A stretch of 64,000 nucleotides of DNA from Bacteroidota bacterium (lineage in GTDB: Bacteria; Bacteroidota; Bacteroidia; Flavobacteriales; Flavobacteriaceae): NCBI GenBank assembly GCA_023386585.1, contig JAEWJM010000026.1, forward strand, positions 1 through 64,000. Direction: 5' to 3'. A model generated the notes under the pieces. That model searched no databases, was not told the DNA's origin, and worked only from the letters and a program-made list of their open reading frames with translations. This document shows positions 42,296-50,438 of this stretch, in pieces. The translations under genes and the position numbers were made by a program. How positions within the stretch are numbered: the first letter of the stretch is position 1; the number at the start of each line of letters is the position of its first letter.

Positions 42296-44077
42296 TTAAT
42301 TGTCGGTAAACTGTAGCGTACTCAGATTGCGGTAGAGTCCGTTTTCAAGCGAAAGCAATTCCTTGTGCGTGCCCTGTTCGACAATCGTTCCCTTATCCAA
42401 CACCAATATTTTATCGGCGTTTCTTATCGTGGACAACCGGTGCGCGATGATAATGCTGGTGCGTCCTTCCATTAGAGTTTCAAGCGCTTGCTGAACCAGC
42501 TTTTCACTTTCCGAATCTAAAGAAGAAGTGGCTTCATCAAGAATCAGGATCCGCGGGTTTTTCAGCAGTGCCCGAGCAATTGCAATCCGTTGGCGTTGCC
42601 CGCCGGAAAGCTTGATCCCGCGTTCGCCGACCAATGTTGCGAATTTTTCAGGAAATCCATTAATGAATTCGAGTGCATTGGCTTGCTTTGCCGCACGCAT
42701 GATTTCCTCCTCGGATGCATCGGGTTTTCCGTAAGCGATGTTTTCCCTGATGCTTCCGCCGAAAAGAATCACATCTTGCGGAACGATACTCATATTTCCA
42801 CGAAGCGTTTCCAAATCATAATCGAAGATATTTTTTCCGTCGATGATAATCTCGCCCGCGTCAATATTGTAAAATCGAAGCAGGAGTGAGGCAATGGTTG
42901 ATTTTCCGGCGCCACTAGGACCGACAAGCGCGACCTTCTGGCCGAATGATGCCGCAAAACTGACGTCGCGCAATACGCGGACTTCCGATCGCGAAGGATA
43001 ACTGAATCCGACATTAACAAACGCGACGTCACCTTTGATCCGGTGATGATCGCTATTGGTTGCCAAAATATCTTCCGGAGTTTCCTCAAGCAGTTCAAAA
43101 ACCCGTTCTGTCGCGCCGATCGCTTTTTGGATTTGTGCATACAATTCGGCAATACCGCCAAATGACGCGCCGACAAATGTCGAATACAATACAAATGAAA
43201 TCAGCTGTCCGACACTCATTTCGCCACTAATACTTAAAGTTACTCCGTACCAGACAACTGCGACGATCGATCCGAAAAGGCAGAAAATAATAAACGACGC
43301 AAAGTAACCGCGATATTGGCCGCCACGTATTGCGATCTTAACGATCTCATTTATCTTGACGCGATACCGGGCGATTTCATACCATTCGTTCGCAAAAGCT
43401 TTCACATTGCTGATTCCCTGAAGGGTTTCTTCGACAATAACCTGGCTTTCGGCGACATTATCCTGGACTTTTTTCGAATATTTCCGAATAAACCGGCCGA
43501 AAACGACCGCAGCGATTGCGACCAATGGAACTATTGAAAGCATCATCAGTGTCAACTTCATGCTTTCACTTGCAAGGAGAATTACGCCGCCAATAATCAG
43601 TATGAATTGACGGAGGAATTCGGCTATGGTTGAAGTCAGTGTATCCTGAATTTGCCCGATGTCGGATCCGATCCTGCTATTAAGTTCGCCGACGCGCTTT
43701 TGTGAAAAGAACGACATAGGCAACCGTACGAGATTCCCGTAAAGTGCGAGCCGCAAATTGGCAAGTGTGTTTTCCGTAAAATTGACAAAAAGAGACAGCC
43801 TGAAAAAGGAAAAAAACGCCTGGCATAGCAGTATGACAACCAGAAACATTGCAATCCGATTGGCGCCGTTCGTGTCCTTGTCGCGTACACAATCGATGAG
43901 CAAGCCCATCAGTTTCGGAAAAGCGAGTGCGGTTGCGCCTGTCAGCAGCAAAAACACCAATCCGACATAAAACTTCCATTTATGATTGTCGGCGTATTTA
44001 AATATGCGGATTCCTTTTTGAAGCGAGGTGACGCTGATTTGCGCCTTTGGCAGGTCATTTTCCTTGTAGCGGGCCAT
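42296..44077 (-). CDS. ABC transporter ATP-binding/permease (MsbA-like exporter)
   Basis: This 593-residue half-transporter of the lipid/drug exporter family works as a homodimer. The N-terminal membrane domain (about residues 35-325) has six helices, the first beginning FYVGLVFLLLTGATALAF. The ATPase domain has Walker A GPSGAGKST, the signature LSGGQRQRIAIARAL, Walker B ILILDEATSSLDSE and the H-loop IIIAHRLST. MsbA or a multidrug exporter are both possible. It follows the GH1-SDR gene after 31 bases in the same direction, perhaps co-transcribed. Confidence 0.93.
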   Translation of the reverse strand: MARYKENDLPKAQISVTSLQKGIRIFKYADNHKWKFYVGLVFLLLTGATALAFPKLMGLLIDCVRDKDTNGANRIAMFLVVILLCQAFFSFFRLSLFVNFTENTLANLRLALYGNLVRLPMSFFSQKRVGELNSRIGSDIGQIQDTLTSTIAEFLRQFILIIGGVILLASESMKLTLMMLSIVPLVAIAAVVFGRFIRKYSKKVQDNVAESQVIVEETLQGISNVKAFANEWYEIARYRVKINEIVKIAIRGGQYRGYFASFIIFCLFGSIVAVVWYGVTLSISGEMSVGQLISFVLYSTFVGASFGGIAELYAQIQKAIGATERVFELLEETPEDILATNSDHHRIKGDVAFVNVGFSYPSRSEVRVLRDVSFAASFGQKVALVGPSGAGKSTIASLLLRFYNIDAGEIIIDGKNIFDYDLETLRGNMSIVPQDVILFGGSIRENIAYGKPDASEEEIMRAAKQANALEFINGFPEKFATLVGERGIKLSGGQRQRIAIARALLKNPRILILDEATSSLDSESEKLVQQALETLMEGRTSIIIAHRLSTIRNADKILVLDKGTIVEQGTHKELLSLENGLYRNLSTLQFTDN

Positions 44078-44108
44078 GTTAAAAATTTACACAAAGATAA
44101 GGCAATCG

Positions 44109-46301
44109 TCAACTGTTTTGCGCCTGCATCTGAAGCGCTTTTCGTTTGCTGAATCGCGTTGCAGCGAAATATTCATCGATAGCTTTTTCCAACGCTGGTA
44201 AAAAGACTCCCTTTTCACTTCGCATAGCGCTGTAAGACGGGCGTTTAGCAGGTAAATCGGTATTTGCATCGTGTACGAGCGCCGTATTTAATCCCGCTTT
44301 TGATGCAACCGCGATCGCGAAATCTTTCCATGAAATTGCGCCGGTATTGCAAAGATGCCAAATTCCCTGCTCGTTGTCGATCAACAGGTCAAGCGCAGCG
44401 TTGACCAGGTCCGGAACGTAAGTCGGCGAAACAATATCATTCGAAGCGTGAAAGATTTTATCGTGTGAAAGCGCGTGGAGTACGCCATGCACGAAATTAT
44501 GATGGTCCCAAGGCCCGAAAAAAGCACTCGTCCTGATAATCAGGCTGTCGGGAAGGATTTCTTTGACCGATTGTTCTGCCAGAAATTTGCTTTTTCCGTA
44601 ATTATTAAGCGGATTTGGCGAATCGCTTTCCAAAAAAGGATCCGTTTTCGATCCGTCAAATACGAGGTCGGAGGAAAATGTCAGGAACCGCAACCCATGT
44701 CGCGCGCATGCTTCTGCGACAATTGCCGGGCCATCAGAATTGGAGTGAAAGCACTCGATCTCGTCCGATTCGGCCTCGTCTACCCGCACATAGCCGGCGG
44801 CATTGACGATTGCCCACGGATTGTATTTTTGTATTGCTTTTTCGATTATACCACTATTACAAATATCTGCCTCGTCACGGCCGAGTAGGACATGATGAAG
44901 CGATCTTATATTGCTAATCCGGGAAAAGGCCCGCCCTAAAGTTCCGGTCTTTCCAATAATCAATATTGGACGCGAATGCGTCGGAAAATTACAATCTAAA
45001 TAATCGTTTTTCCGACCAAAAAAGAATCGGGAATTCCTTTTCCACCAACCGTTGGTTTCAAGTAAGTGGTGTTCGAATTTTCCAGTAGCGCAGAGTGCTT
45101 TGATCATTTCTGCCATTGCGGTTGGCCTTCTTTTTCCGGAGCTGATATCAAATGTTCCGCGTTCATATTCGCCGTGATTTTCGGTCAGCAGCTTATTCCA
45201 CCCAAAAGCCCCGAGAACGCTCCAAACCGTGACAGCCCGCACATCCATTCCATCTGCCTTTAATTTTGATGCCGCTTCGTATATGTCACGAAACCATTTC
45301 ATCTGTTCTTCGCGCGAGCAATGCAGATGTGCTTCGGTGACTGCGACTGGAATTTTATACCGCTTCCAGATTTCTTTCATGAGTACTGAAAAACCACTTG
45401 GGACTTTAAGCCGGATCCGGATTGCCTCAACGTCGGCATATTCGTGGATTGTGTTTCCGCCATGTGTATGCTTTGGATAGCGGCGCAGGTTGTGATCAAG
45501 ATACCGTTCGGACGTAACGTAGTGGTTCACGCCGATGATGTCGGGTGGACACGGATTTTCGACAAAAAAATCAAGATCGGCGTCGGGAATTCCCAATCGT
45601 CGGAAATATTTGCGCACCGGATGGTTTTCGATGACCTTTCCGCAGAGAATGTCGTAGGTGAGAAAGCGTCTTTTATTTTCCCAGTTTGCCTGGTATTTCA
45701 GTAGCGGAGTACTGTATGTTTTTCCAAGATCTTCCGTCTGTATGAGTTTCGCATCAGGATTGACCTTGCGAATGGCTTCCATCGAAAGAACCACTCCCTT
45801 AAGCTGGTTGAGCAGCATCTTTGCAAAGCTGACATCATTTTTTTCATGCGGGAACCACAAACCATACAATCCGGAGAATCGGGCAGTGGTTAACGGCTCA
45901 TTTACAGGTGTGTAATATTCGACCCAAGGAAATCTGTTGGCTACTAGCGAAGCATAATTTGCCAACATCTTCGGGAAATCCGGGTCGAGAAGATTTGTGT
46001 AAGCCGGACCGGAGCCATGGTGAACAAGTCCGACAATGGGTTTAACACCAAGTTGAAAAAGTTTATCCAGATTTTTGGCGGCCCATGAAAAATCGGGTAT
46101 CGCATTTTTTTCAGGCTGGTGTTTCTCCCAAAGGACCGGGTACCGTAACTGCGTGATTCCAAGTGAGGCGATTGCATCAATATCGTCTTCTCTTGTATAA
46201 TGACCGTTGAGCTGAAGCTGATCAATGAAATCGGACATTACACGATTGATCGTGCACTCAATTCCTGCCCAAATTTCCGGACCTTGCTCGAGATGCTTCA
46301 T
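44109..46301 (-). CDS. Fusion of GH1-like glycoside hydrolase and RmlD-type SDR domain
   Basis: This 730-residue protein joins two enzymes. Residues 1-430 are a family 1 glycoside hydrolase-like TIM barrel with acid/base E135 in the NEP motif (TPVNEPLTT) and nucleophile E323 in VAVTEAHLH. Residues 445-730 are an extended short-chain dehydrogenase of the dTDP-4-dehydrorhamnose reductase type. They show LIIGKTGTLGRAF for the cofactor, VNAAGYVRVDEAE, SSDLVFDG and the YxxxK pair in NNYGKSKF. I choose the ATG at 46301 because the longer TTG start adds unconserved residues. Such fusions are known in Bacteroidota and Proteobacteria, and the physiological product is unknown to me. Confidence 0.88.
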   Translation of the reverse strand: MKHLEQGPEIWAGIECTINRVMSDFIDQLQLNGHYTREDDIDAIASLGITQLRYPVLWEKHQPEKNAIPDFSWAAKNLDKLFQLGVKPIVGLVHHGSGPAYTNLLDPDFPKMLANYASLVANRFPWVEYYTPVNEPLTTARFSGLYGLWFPHEKNDVSFAKMLLNQLKGVVLSMEAIRKVNPDAKLIQTEDLGKTYSTPLLKYQANWENKRRFLTYDILCGKVIENHPVRKYFRRLGIPDADLDFFVENPCPPDIIGVNHYVTSERYLDHNLRRYPKHTHGGNTIHEYADVEAIRIRLKVPSGFSVLMKEIWKRYKIPVAVTEAHLHCSREEQMKWFRDIYEAASKLKADGMDVRAVTVWSVLGAFGWNKLLTENHGEYERGTFDISSGKRRPTAMAEMIKALCATGKFEHHLLETNGWWKRNSRFFFGRKNDYLDCNFPTHSRPILIIGKTGTLGRAFSRISNIRSLHHVLLGRDEADICNSGIIEKAIQKYNPWAIVNAAGYVRVDEAESDEIECFHSNSDGPAIVAEACARHGLRFLTFSSDLVFDGSKTDPFLESDSPNPLNNYGKSKFLAEQSVKEILPDSLIIRTSAFFGPWDHHNFVHGVLHALSHDKIFHASNDIVSPTYVPDLVNAALDLLIDNEQGIWHLCNTGAISWKDFAIAVASKAGLNTALVHDANTDLPAKRPSYSAMRSEKGVFLPALEKAIDEYFAATRFSKRKALQMQAQNS

Positions 46302-46374
46302 AACGAAATTTTTCCGGCCGGCGAGCAATCATGCCCAGCAACCTATATATAAGGTCTTCCGCCGCGTTGCCTTT

Positions 46375-46382
46375 CAAAGTTG
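46375..46382 (-). promoter_or_regulatory. Possible -7 box of the GH1-SDR gene
   Basis: The minus strand reads CAACTTTG, one mismatch from TAnnTTTG. The palindrome at 46395-46410 lies at the -33 position. Confidence 0.3.
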
Positions 46383-46394
46383 CGCAATATTATT

Positions 46395-46410
46395 CTTATA
46401 AATTTATAAG
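46395..46410. repeat. 16-bp perfect palindrome upstream of the GH1-SDR gene
   Basis: CTTATAAATTTATAAG is self-complementary over 16 bases. It lies between the GH1-SDR gene and the beta-barrel protein gene, near the -33 position of a candidate promoter for the former. A dimeric regulator site is possible, although AT-rich palindromes also arise by chance. Confidence 0.4.
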
Positions 46411-46445
46411 ATTTCAACTATTAATTGTACGACTTACGGAAAAAT

Positions 46446-47108
46446 TTATTTGATCCGGAATACAGCATAGCGTAAGATGAGGCCGAATTGCCCGTAACTT
46501 ACATCATAATTAGGGTTGAGCCCGACGTTGGTGTTGTACCGGAATTCAATACTTACAGGTTTGTATTCGAAGCCAAAACCAAGGCCGAATCCGTAGCTTG
46601 TTTCTTCCAGATAGGCACCGGTCGTCGGGTTCATGGAATAACTGTAATGTGCACCCGAGATAAAGTTTGGAACGAAAACCCCTGAAAGAAATGCCTTGGT
46701 CTCATCAGTAAGGAACATCTTATAACGCAATCCTACAGGAACACTTACTTTCTTGAATTCGAGCATTACTTGGCCGTTGGTTGGCCCTGGATTATCATAC
46801 TCGCTTTTTGCTTTGAACTGTGAGTAGTTAGGCTCGATTATGACGGCCAGTTTATTACGGTTGGTCGGCAGGACATACTCAACCTCGAGGCCGATTGCGA
46901 TGTTGCTGTCTTTAAACTCATGCGACAGGTATTGCGGATTGCGGGAAATTTCTACCTTTTGGCTAATCCAGCCGATCGAAGGACGGAAGGAAACCGAGCC
47001 TTTTTCATGTGCTGATTCGAATACTTCATTTTTTTCAGGTTCGACGCCAATCTGGCTGGTTGCAGCACAAGTTATCAATAGCGCCAAAAGCGCGAATTTA
47101 TTTTTCAT
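46446..47108 (-). CDS. Outer membrane beta-barrel protein (PorT-like)
   Basis: This 220-residue exported protein has a signal peptide (MKNKFALLALLITCAATSQ). It consists of alternating hydrophobic strands with aromatic girdles (VSFRPSIGWIS, VSVPVGLRYKMFL, GFGLGFGFEYKP) ending in LILRYAVFRIK. This is the usual eight-strand pattern of small Bacteroidota barrels. The start at 47108 is preferred over 47126 by the signal peptide. It follows the companion gene by 11 bases, so the two are co-transcribed and may work together. Function is unknown. Confidence 0.83.
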   Translation of the reverse strand: MKNKFALLALLITCAATSQIGVEPEKNEVFESAHEKGSVSFRPSIGWISQKVEISRNPQYLSHEFKDSNIAIGLEVEYVLPTNRNKLAVIIEPNYSQFKAKSEYDNPGPTNGQVMLEFKKVSVPVGLRYKMFLTDETKAFLSGVFVPNFISGAHYSYSMNPTTGAYLEETSYGFGLGFGFEYKPVSIEFRYNTNVGLNPNYDVSYGQFGLILRYAVFRIK

Positions 47109-47119
47109 TTTTATCGTGA

Positions 47120-47752
47120 TTAACAATTGTTGATTTCCCTGAAATAGGTGAGTAATGATTTTTCATTGTACTCTACCTTCTCAACCCTTTTCATATTGGT
47201 GTTCGGACATTTGATATCTTTCCAAAGCTGCACACGGAAAGTATTGTTGTAGCGTGTTTCCTCAGGATATTCTTGTTTGTTTTCAGGCGTTGCAATTGAG
47301 GTGTAAGCCTTATGGATCAGCGGCAGGATCTTGTCGCCCGATTTATAGTAGTACCGCTGTAGTCCACTTTCGTAATAGCTATACAGTGTGTTTTTGCTCT
47401 GGAATATCACCTTTAGCAGCAACCGCTCATTGGTAAAAACCGGTTCCTTGAATTTTGTTCGGGATTGAAGCATTTCGCTGGACCGGTCCAGATCGACATC
47501 TGCACGAACATATTTGATATTGTTACCGATACCGAATTCGGTAATCTCATCTATTGTCTTCGCGACGGTCTGGTCTTCGGCAGTCATCCGGTATTCAATT
47601 TCCCTGGGGTTGTTGTTCCATCCGAGATTTCGGATAAGGCATTCCTGTCGTTTGCCTTGGTTGTCAATGTAATAGCCAGCTTCAAATCGTATTTGTGCAA
47701 AGATGCTTGTTGTAAATAGAATTGCCAGCAAAATAAAAATGTGAGGTCTCAT
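47120..47752 (-). CDS. Exported protein of unknown function, companion of the beta-barrel protein
   Basis: This 210-residue protein has a signal peptide (MRPHIFILLAILFTTSIFA) and a conserved domain that begins with RFEAGYYIDNQGKRQECLIRN and NPREIEYRM. It includes the segment EITEFGIG and ends in YNEKSLLTYFREINNC. I recall longer flavobacterial proteins with this N-terminus followed by a barrel in a single chain. Here the two halves are separate genes 11 bases apart, each with its own signal sequence. The role is unknown. No clear -7 box is seen upstream. Confidence 0.78.
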   Translation of the reverse strand: MRPHIFILLAILFTTSIFAQIRFEAGYYIDNQGKRQECLIRNLGWNNNPREIEYRMTAEDQTVAKTIDEITEFGIGNNIKYVRADVDLDRSSEMLQSRTKFKEPVFTNERLLLKVIFQSKNTLYSYYESGLQRYYYKSGDKILPLIHKAYTSIATPENKQEYPEETRYNNTFRVQLWKDIKCPNTNMKRVEKVEYNEKSLLTYFREINNC

Positions 47753-47819
47753 TGGTTAGAATTTTCGGCAATTAAAAACATTTAGTTTTATTATAAAAGG
47801 GAAAAACCGTAATCTTTCA

Positions 47820-47846
47820 TAAAAAAAGAACCGCGGATGCGGTTCT
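47820..47846 (-). terminator. Rho-independent terminator after prfB
   Basis: Perfect 8-bp stem AGAACCGC / GCGGTTCT with a four-base loop. On the minus strand it runs into seven T, placing it just downstream of prfB. Confidence 0.9.
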
Positions 47847-47867
47847 CAGTTTTTTAAAATGTTTACG

Positions 47868-48960
47868 TCAATTTTTTTGCCCCATCATCATGAGATATGC
47901 TTTTAAAAATTCATCGATTTCACCATTCATAACGCCTTCAGCATCGCTGGTTTCATGTCCGGTTCGTACGTCTTTCACTAACTTGTATGGATGCATAACG
48001 TAATTGCGTATCTGAGAGCCCCATTCAATTTTCATTTTATTTGCTTCGATCTCATCGCGGAGCGCCTGCTTTTTCTTTAATTCGATTTCATACAATTGCG
48101 ATTTCAGGAGCTGCATCGCCTTTGTTTTATTGTCGAGCTGTGAACGGGTTTCCGAATTCTCAATGATGATTCCCGTGGGATGGTGCCGCAGCCTGACCGC
48201 AGTTTCGACCTTGTTCACGTTTTGTCCACCGGCGCCGCTGGAGCGCATGGTTTCCCAAGTAATGTCGGCCGGACTGATCTCGATTTCGATCGTATCATCG
48301 GCAAGCGGATAAACATAAACCGATGCAAAAGAAGTGTGTCGCTTTGCGTTGCTGTCGAAGGGCGATATCCGGACAAGCCTATGAACGCCGTTTTCACCTT
48401 TAAGGTAGCCAAACGAATAATCGCCGTCAAATTCCAAGGTGACGGTTTTTATTCCGGCAACATCGCCCGGTTGAAAGTTGAGTTCACGAATCTTGTATCC
48501 TTCCTTTTCGCCCCACATCATGTACATCCGCATCAACATCTGCGCCCAGTCACAACTCTCTGTTCCGCCGGCACCAGCGGTGATCTGAAGAACGGCGCTC
48601 ATGCTGTCGCCTTCATCGGAAAGCATATTCCGAAACTCCAGGTTTTCGATATGTGAATTCGTGATTTCGTATTGTGCGTCGAGTTCTTCGCCGGTGACTT
48701 CGCCTTCACGGTAAAAATCGTAGGCAAGCTGAAGTTCTTCGGCCAGTTCGACACCTTTCTGGTAGTCGTCGACCCATTTCTTCTTTGCGCGGAGCTCTCT
48801 TACAATGCGTTCAGCTTCCCTGGCATTGTTCCAGAAATCGGGGGCGAATGTTTTCTCTTCCTCGTTCGTTATTTCGATTTGCTTGGCATCAATGTCAAAG
48901 ATACCTCCTCAGCGCACCAAGGCGCTCCATAATACCTTTAATCTGTTCGGTATTTGTCAT
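47868..48960 (-). CDS. prfB: Peptide chain release factor 2 (programmed +1 frameshift)
   Basis: RF2 ends translation at UGA and UAA. The gene runs from ATG at 48960 through 21 codons to CTT TGA (TGA at 48897-48895). It then continues in the +1 frame from GAC at 48896 to the stop at 47868, giving 363 residues. Six bases upstream of the slip codon is AGGAGG followed by TAT, matching the E. coli prfB signal almost base for base. The SPF tripeptide is in ISPFDSNAKRHTS and the GGQ motif in SSGAGGQNVNK. Feedback follows: scarce RF2 favours the shift. A promoter box lies at 48985-48992 and a terminator at 47820-47846. Confidence 0.95.
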
Positions 48961-48968
48961 AAATGGTT

Positions 48969-48976
48969 TAATTTTG
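48969..48976 (+). promoter_or_regulatory. Promoter -7 box of the threonine aldolase gene
   Basis: TAATTTTG is an exact TAnnTTTG match, 33 bases before the ATG at 49010. The nearest TTG, inside prfB, is only 12 bases upstream, so the -33 element is unclear. Confidence 0.55.
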
Positions 48977-48984
48977 TCCGTCCA

Positions 48985-48992
48985 CAAAAGTA
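48985..48992 (-). promoter_or_regulatory. Promoter -7 box of prfB
   Basis: The minus strand reads TACTTTTG, an exact match, 24 bases before the prfB ATG at 48960. It lies inside the predicted threonine aldolase leader, and the threonine aldolase -7 box lies inside the prfB leader. Confidence 0.55.
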
Positions 48993-49009
48993 CCATTCAT
49001 TTTTTCATT

Positions 49010-50035
49010 ATGGAAATTAATTTAGTCAGCGACACCGTGACCAAGCCTACGCCCGAAATGTTGCAATACATGTTCAATGCGAAAGTCGGCGATGATGTTT
49101 ACAAACAGGATCCAACGGTAAATGCCCTTGAAGCCCGGGTTGCTGAAATGTTCGGAATGGATGGTGCGCTTTTTTTTCCTTCGGGAACAATGGCAAACCA
49201 GACCGCAATAAAGCTTCACACAAACCCCGGCGAACAGTTGATCGCTGATCAATATGCCCACGTTTATAATTTTGAAGGCGGCGGCGTGTCTTTCAATAGC
49301 GGCGTTTCTTGCCGGCTTTTGCCAGGTCACAGAGGTATGCTAACGGCGTCACAGGTTGAAGCTGCGATAAATCCGTCCGACTTCTATCACAGTCCGCTGA
49401 CAACTTTGGTTTGCGTTGAAAACACGACCAATAAAGGCGGCGGCGCTTGCTATGAGTTGGAAGATCTTGCCGCTATCAGGAAAGTTTGCGACAAGCACAA
49501 TCTAAAATTCCACCTTGACGGTGCGCGGATTTGGAATGCATTGGTCGCCAAAAAACAAGACCCGGAAAGCTTTGGCAAAATATTTCACACCATTTCGGTT
49601 TGCCTCTCAAAAGGGTTGGGAGCGCCCATCGGTTCACTTCTGATATCCGATAAGGTAACGATAAATAAGGCACTGCGAGTCAGGAAGATATTGGGAGGCG
49701 GAATGCGGCAGGCGGGATTTCTTGCGGCCGCCGGAATATATGCACTCGAAAACAACATTTCCCGGTTGTCGGAGGATCATCGACGGACAAAGGAAATTGC
49801 GCAAGTGCTTTCCAAAACCAGCTGGATTGGGTCTATTGAACCTGTTGAAACCAACATTCTGATCTTTTCACTGAAAAACGCGGCCAATGAAGCTTTGCTT
49901 TTGGAAAGATTACGGCAGAAAGGAATCAGCATCAGCTCGATGGGCGGCGGCAAGTTGCGCATTGTAACGCATCTCGACTACCGCGAAGTGATGCATACCT
50001 ACGTATTGGAAACGATTGAAAAACTGGAACTGTAG
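49010..50035 (+). CDS. ltaE: Low-specificity L-threonine aldolase
   Basis: This PLP enzyme cleaves L-threonine and L-allo-threonine to glycine and acetaldehyde. The start at 49010 (MEINLVSDTVTKPT) gives 341 residues, the family's usual length; longer readings run into prfB on the other strand. The PLP lysine is K201 in SVCLSKGLGAPIG. The N-terminal SDTVTKPTPEM, the FPSGTMANQ segment and HLDGARIWNA are typical. The gene is monocistronic. It converges with ybaB one base apart. Confidence 0.94.
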   Translation: MEINLVSDTVTKPTPEMLQYMFNAKVGDDVYKQDPTVNALEARVAEMFGMDGALFFPSGTMANQTAIKLHTNPGEQLIADQYAHVYNFEGGGVSFNSGVSCRLLPGHRGMLTASQVEAAINPSDFYHSPLTTLVCVENTTNKGGGACYELEDLAAIRKVCDKHNLKFHLDGARIWNALVAKKQDPESFGKIFHTISVCLSKGLGAPIGSLLISDKVTINKALRVRKILGGGMRQAGFLAAAGIYALENNISRLSEDHRRTKEIAQVLSKTSWIGSIEPVETNILIFSLKNAANEALLLERLRQKGISISSMGGGKLRIVTHLDYREVMHTYVLETIEKLEL

Positions 50036-50036
50036 C

Positions 50037-50360
50037 CTATTTGAACATATCCAGTCCGGGAATATCAGGCATCCCGTCTCTGGCGACCGCTGCCAGCTCG
50101 GCTTCATTAACCGCTGTAGCTTTTGTAATTGCCTTATTAAGAACCAAAACAAGATAATCTTCAAGCTGTTCCTTGTCTTCCAGCAATGCATCATCAACTG
50201 CAACCGATCTGAGCTCCCTGTTGGCCGTAATAGTAACTTTTAGAAGTCCGTCACTGCTGGATTCATCGATCAAAACTGTATCAAGTCTTTTCTTGGTCTC
50301 TTCGATTTTTTGCTGCGTCTCGCGAAGCTTGCCCATCATTCCCATCATATCTCCAAACAT
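50037..50360 (-). CDS. YbaB/EbfC family nucleoid-associated protein
   Basis: This small DNA-binding protein of 107 residues starts at 50360 (MFGDMMGMMGKLRETQQ). A longer reading from 50390 is excluded by the promoter at 50388-50418. The family core is VTITANRELRSVAVDDALL, followed by a helix with LNKAITKATAVNEAELAAVARDG and the usual tail PGLDMFK. It usually partners dnaX and recR, but neither is nearby here. It has its own promoter and a one-base gap to the threonine aldolase stop. Confidence 0.94.
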   Translation of the reverse strand: MFGDMMGMMGKLRETQQKIEETKKRLDTVLIDESSSDGLLKVTITANRELRSVAVDDALLEDKEQLEDYLVLVLNKAITKATAVNEAELAAVARDGMPDIPGLDMFK

Positions 50361-50387
50361 GCCCTGATTATTTATGAGTTTAGCCCA

Positions 50388-50418
50388 CAAATTTATTATT
50401 TTGTATACTGATTTTCAA
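50388..50418 (-). promoter_or_regulatory. Promoter of the YbaB gene
   Basis: The minus strand carries TTG (50418-50416), 20 bases, then TAAATTTG (50395-50388). Both boxes match consensus. Confidence 0.7.
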
Positions 50419-50438
50419 ATTTGCCAAAACAAAACAAG

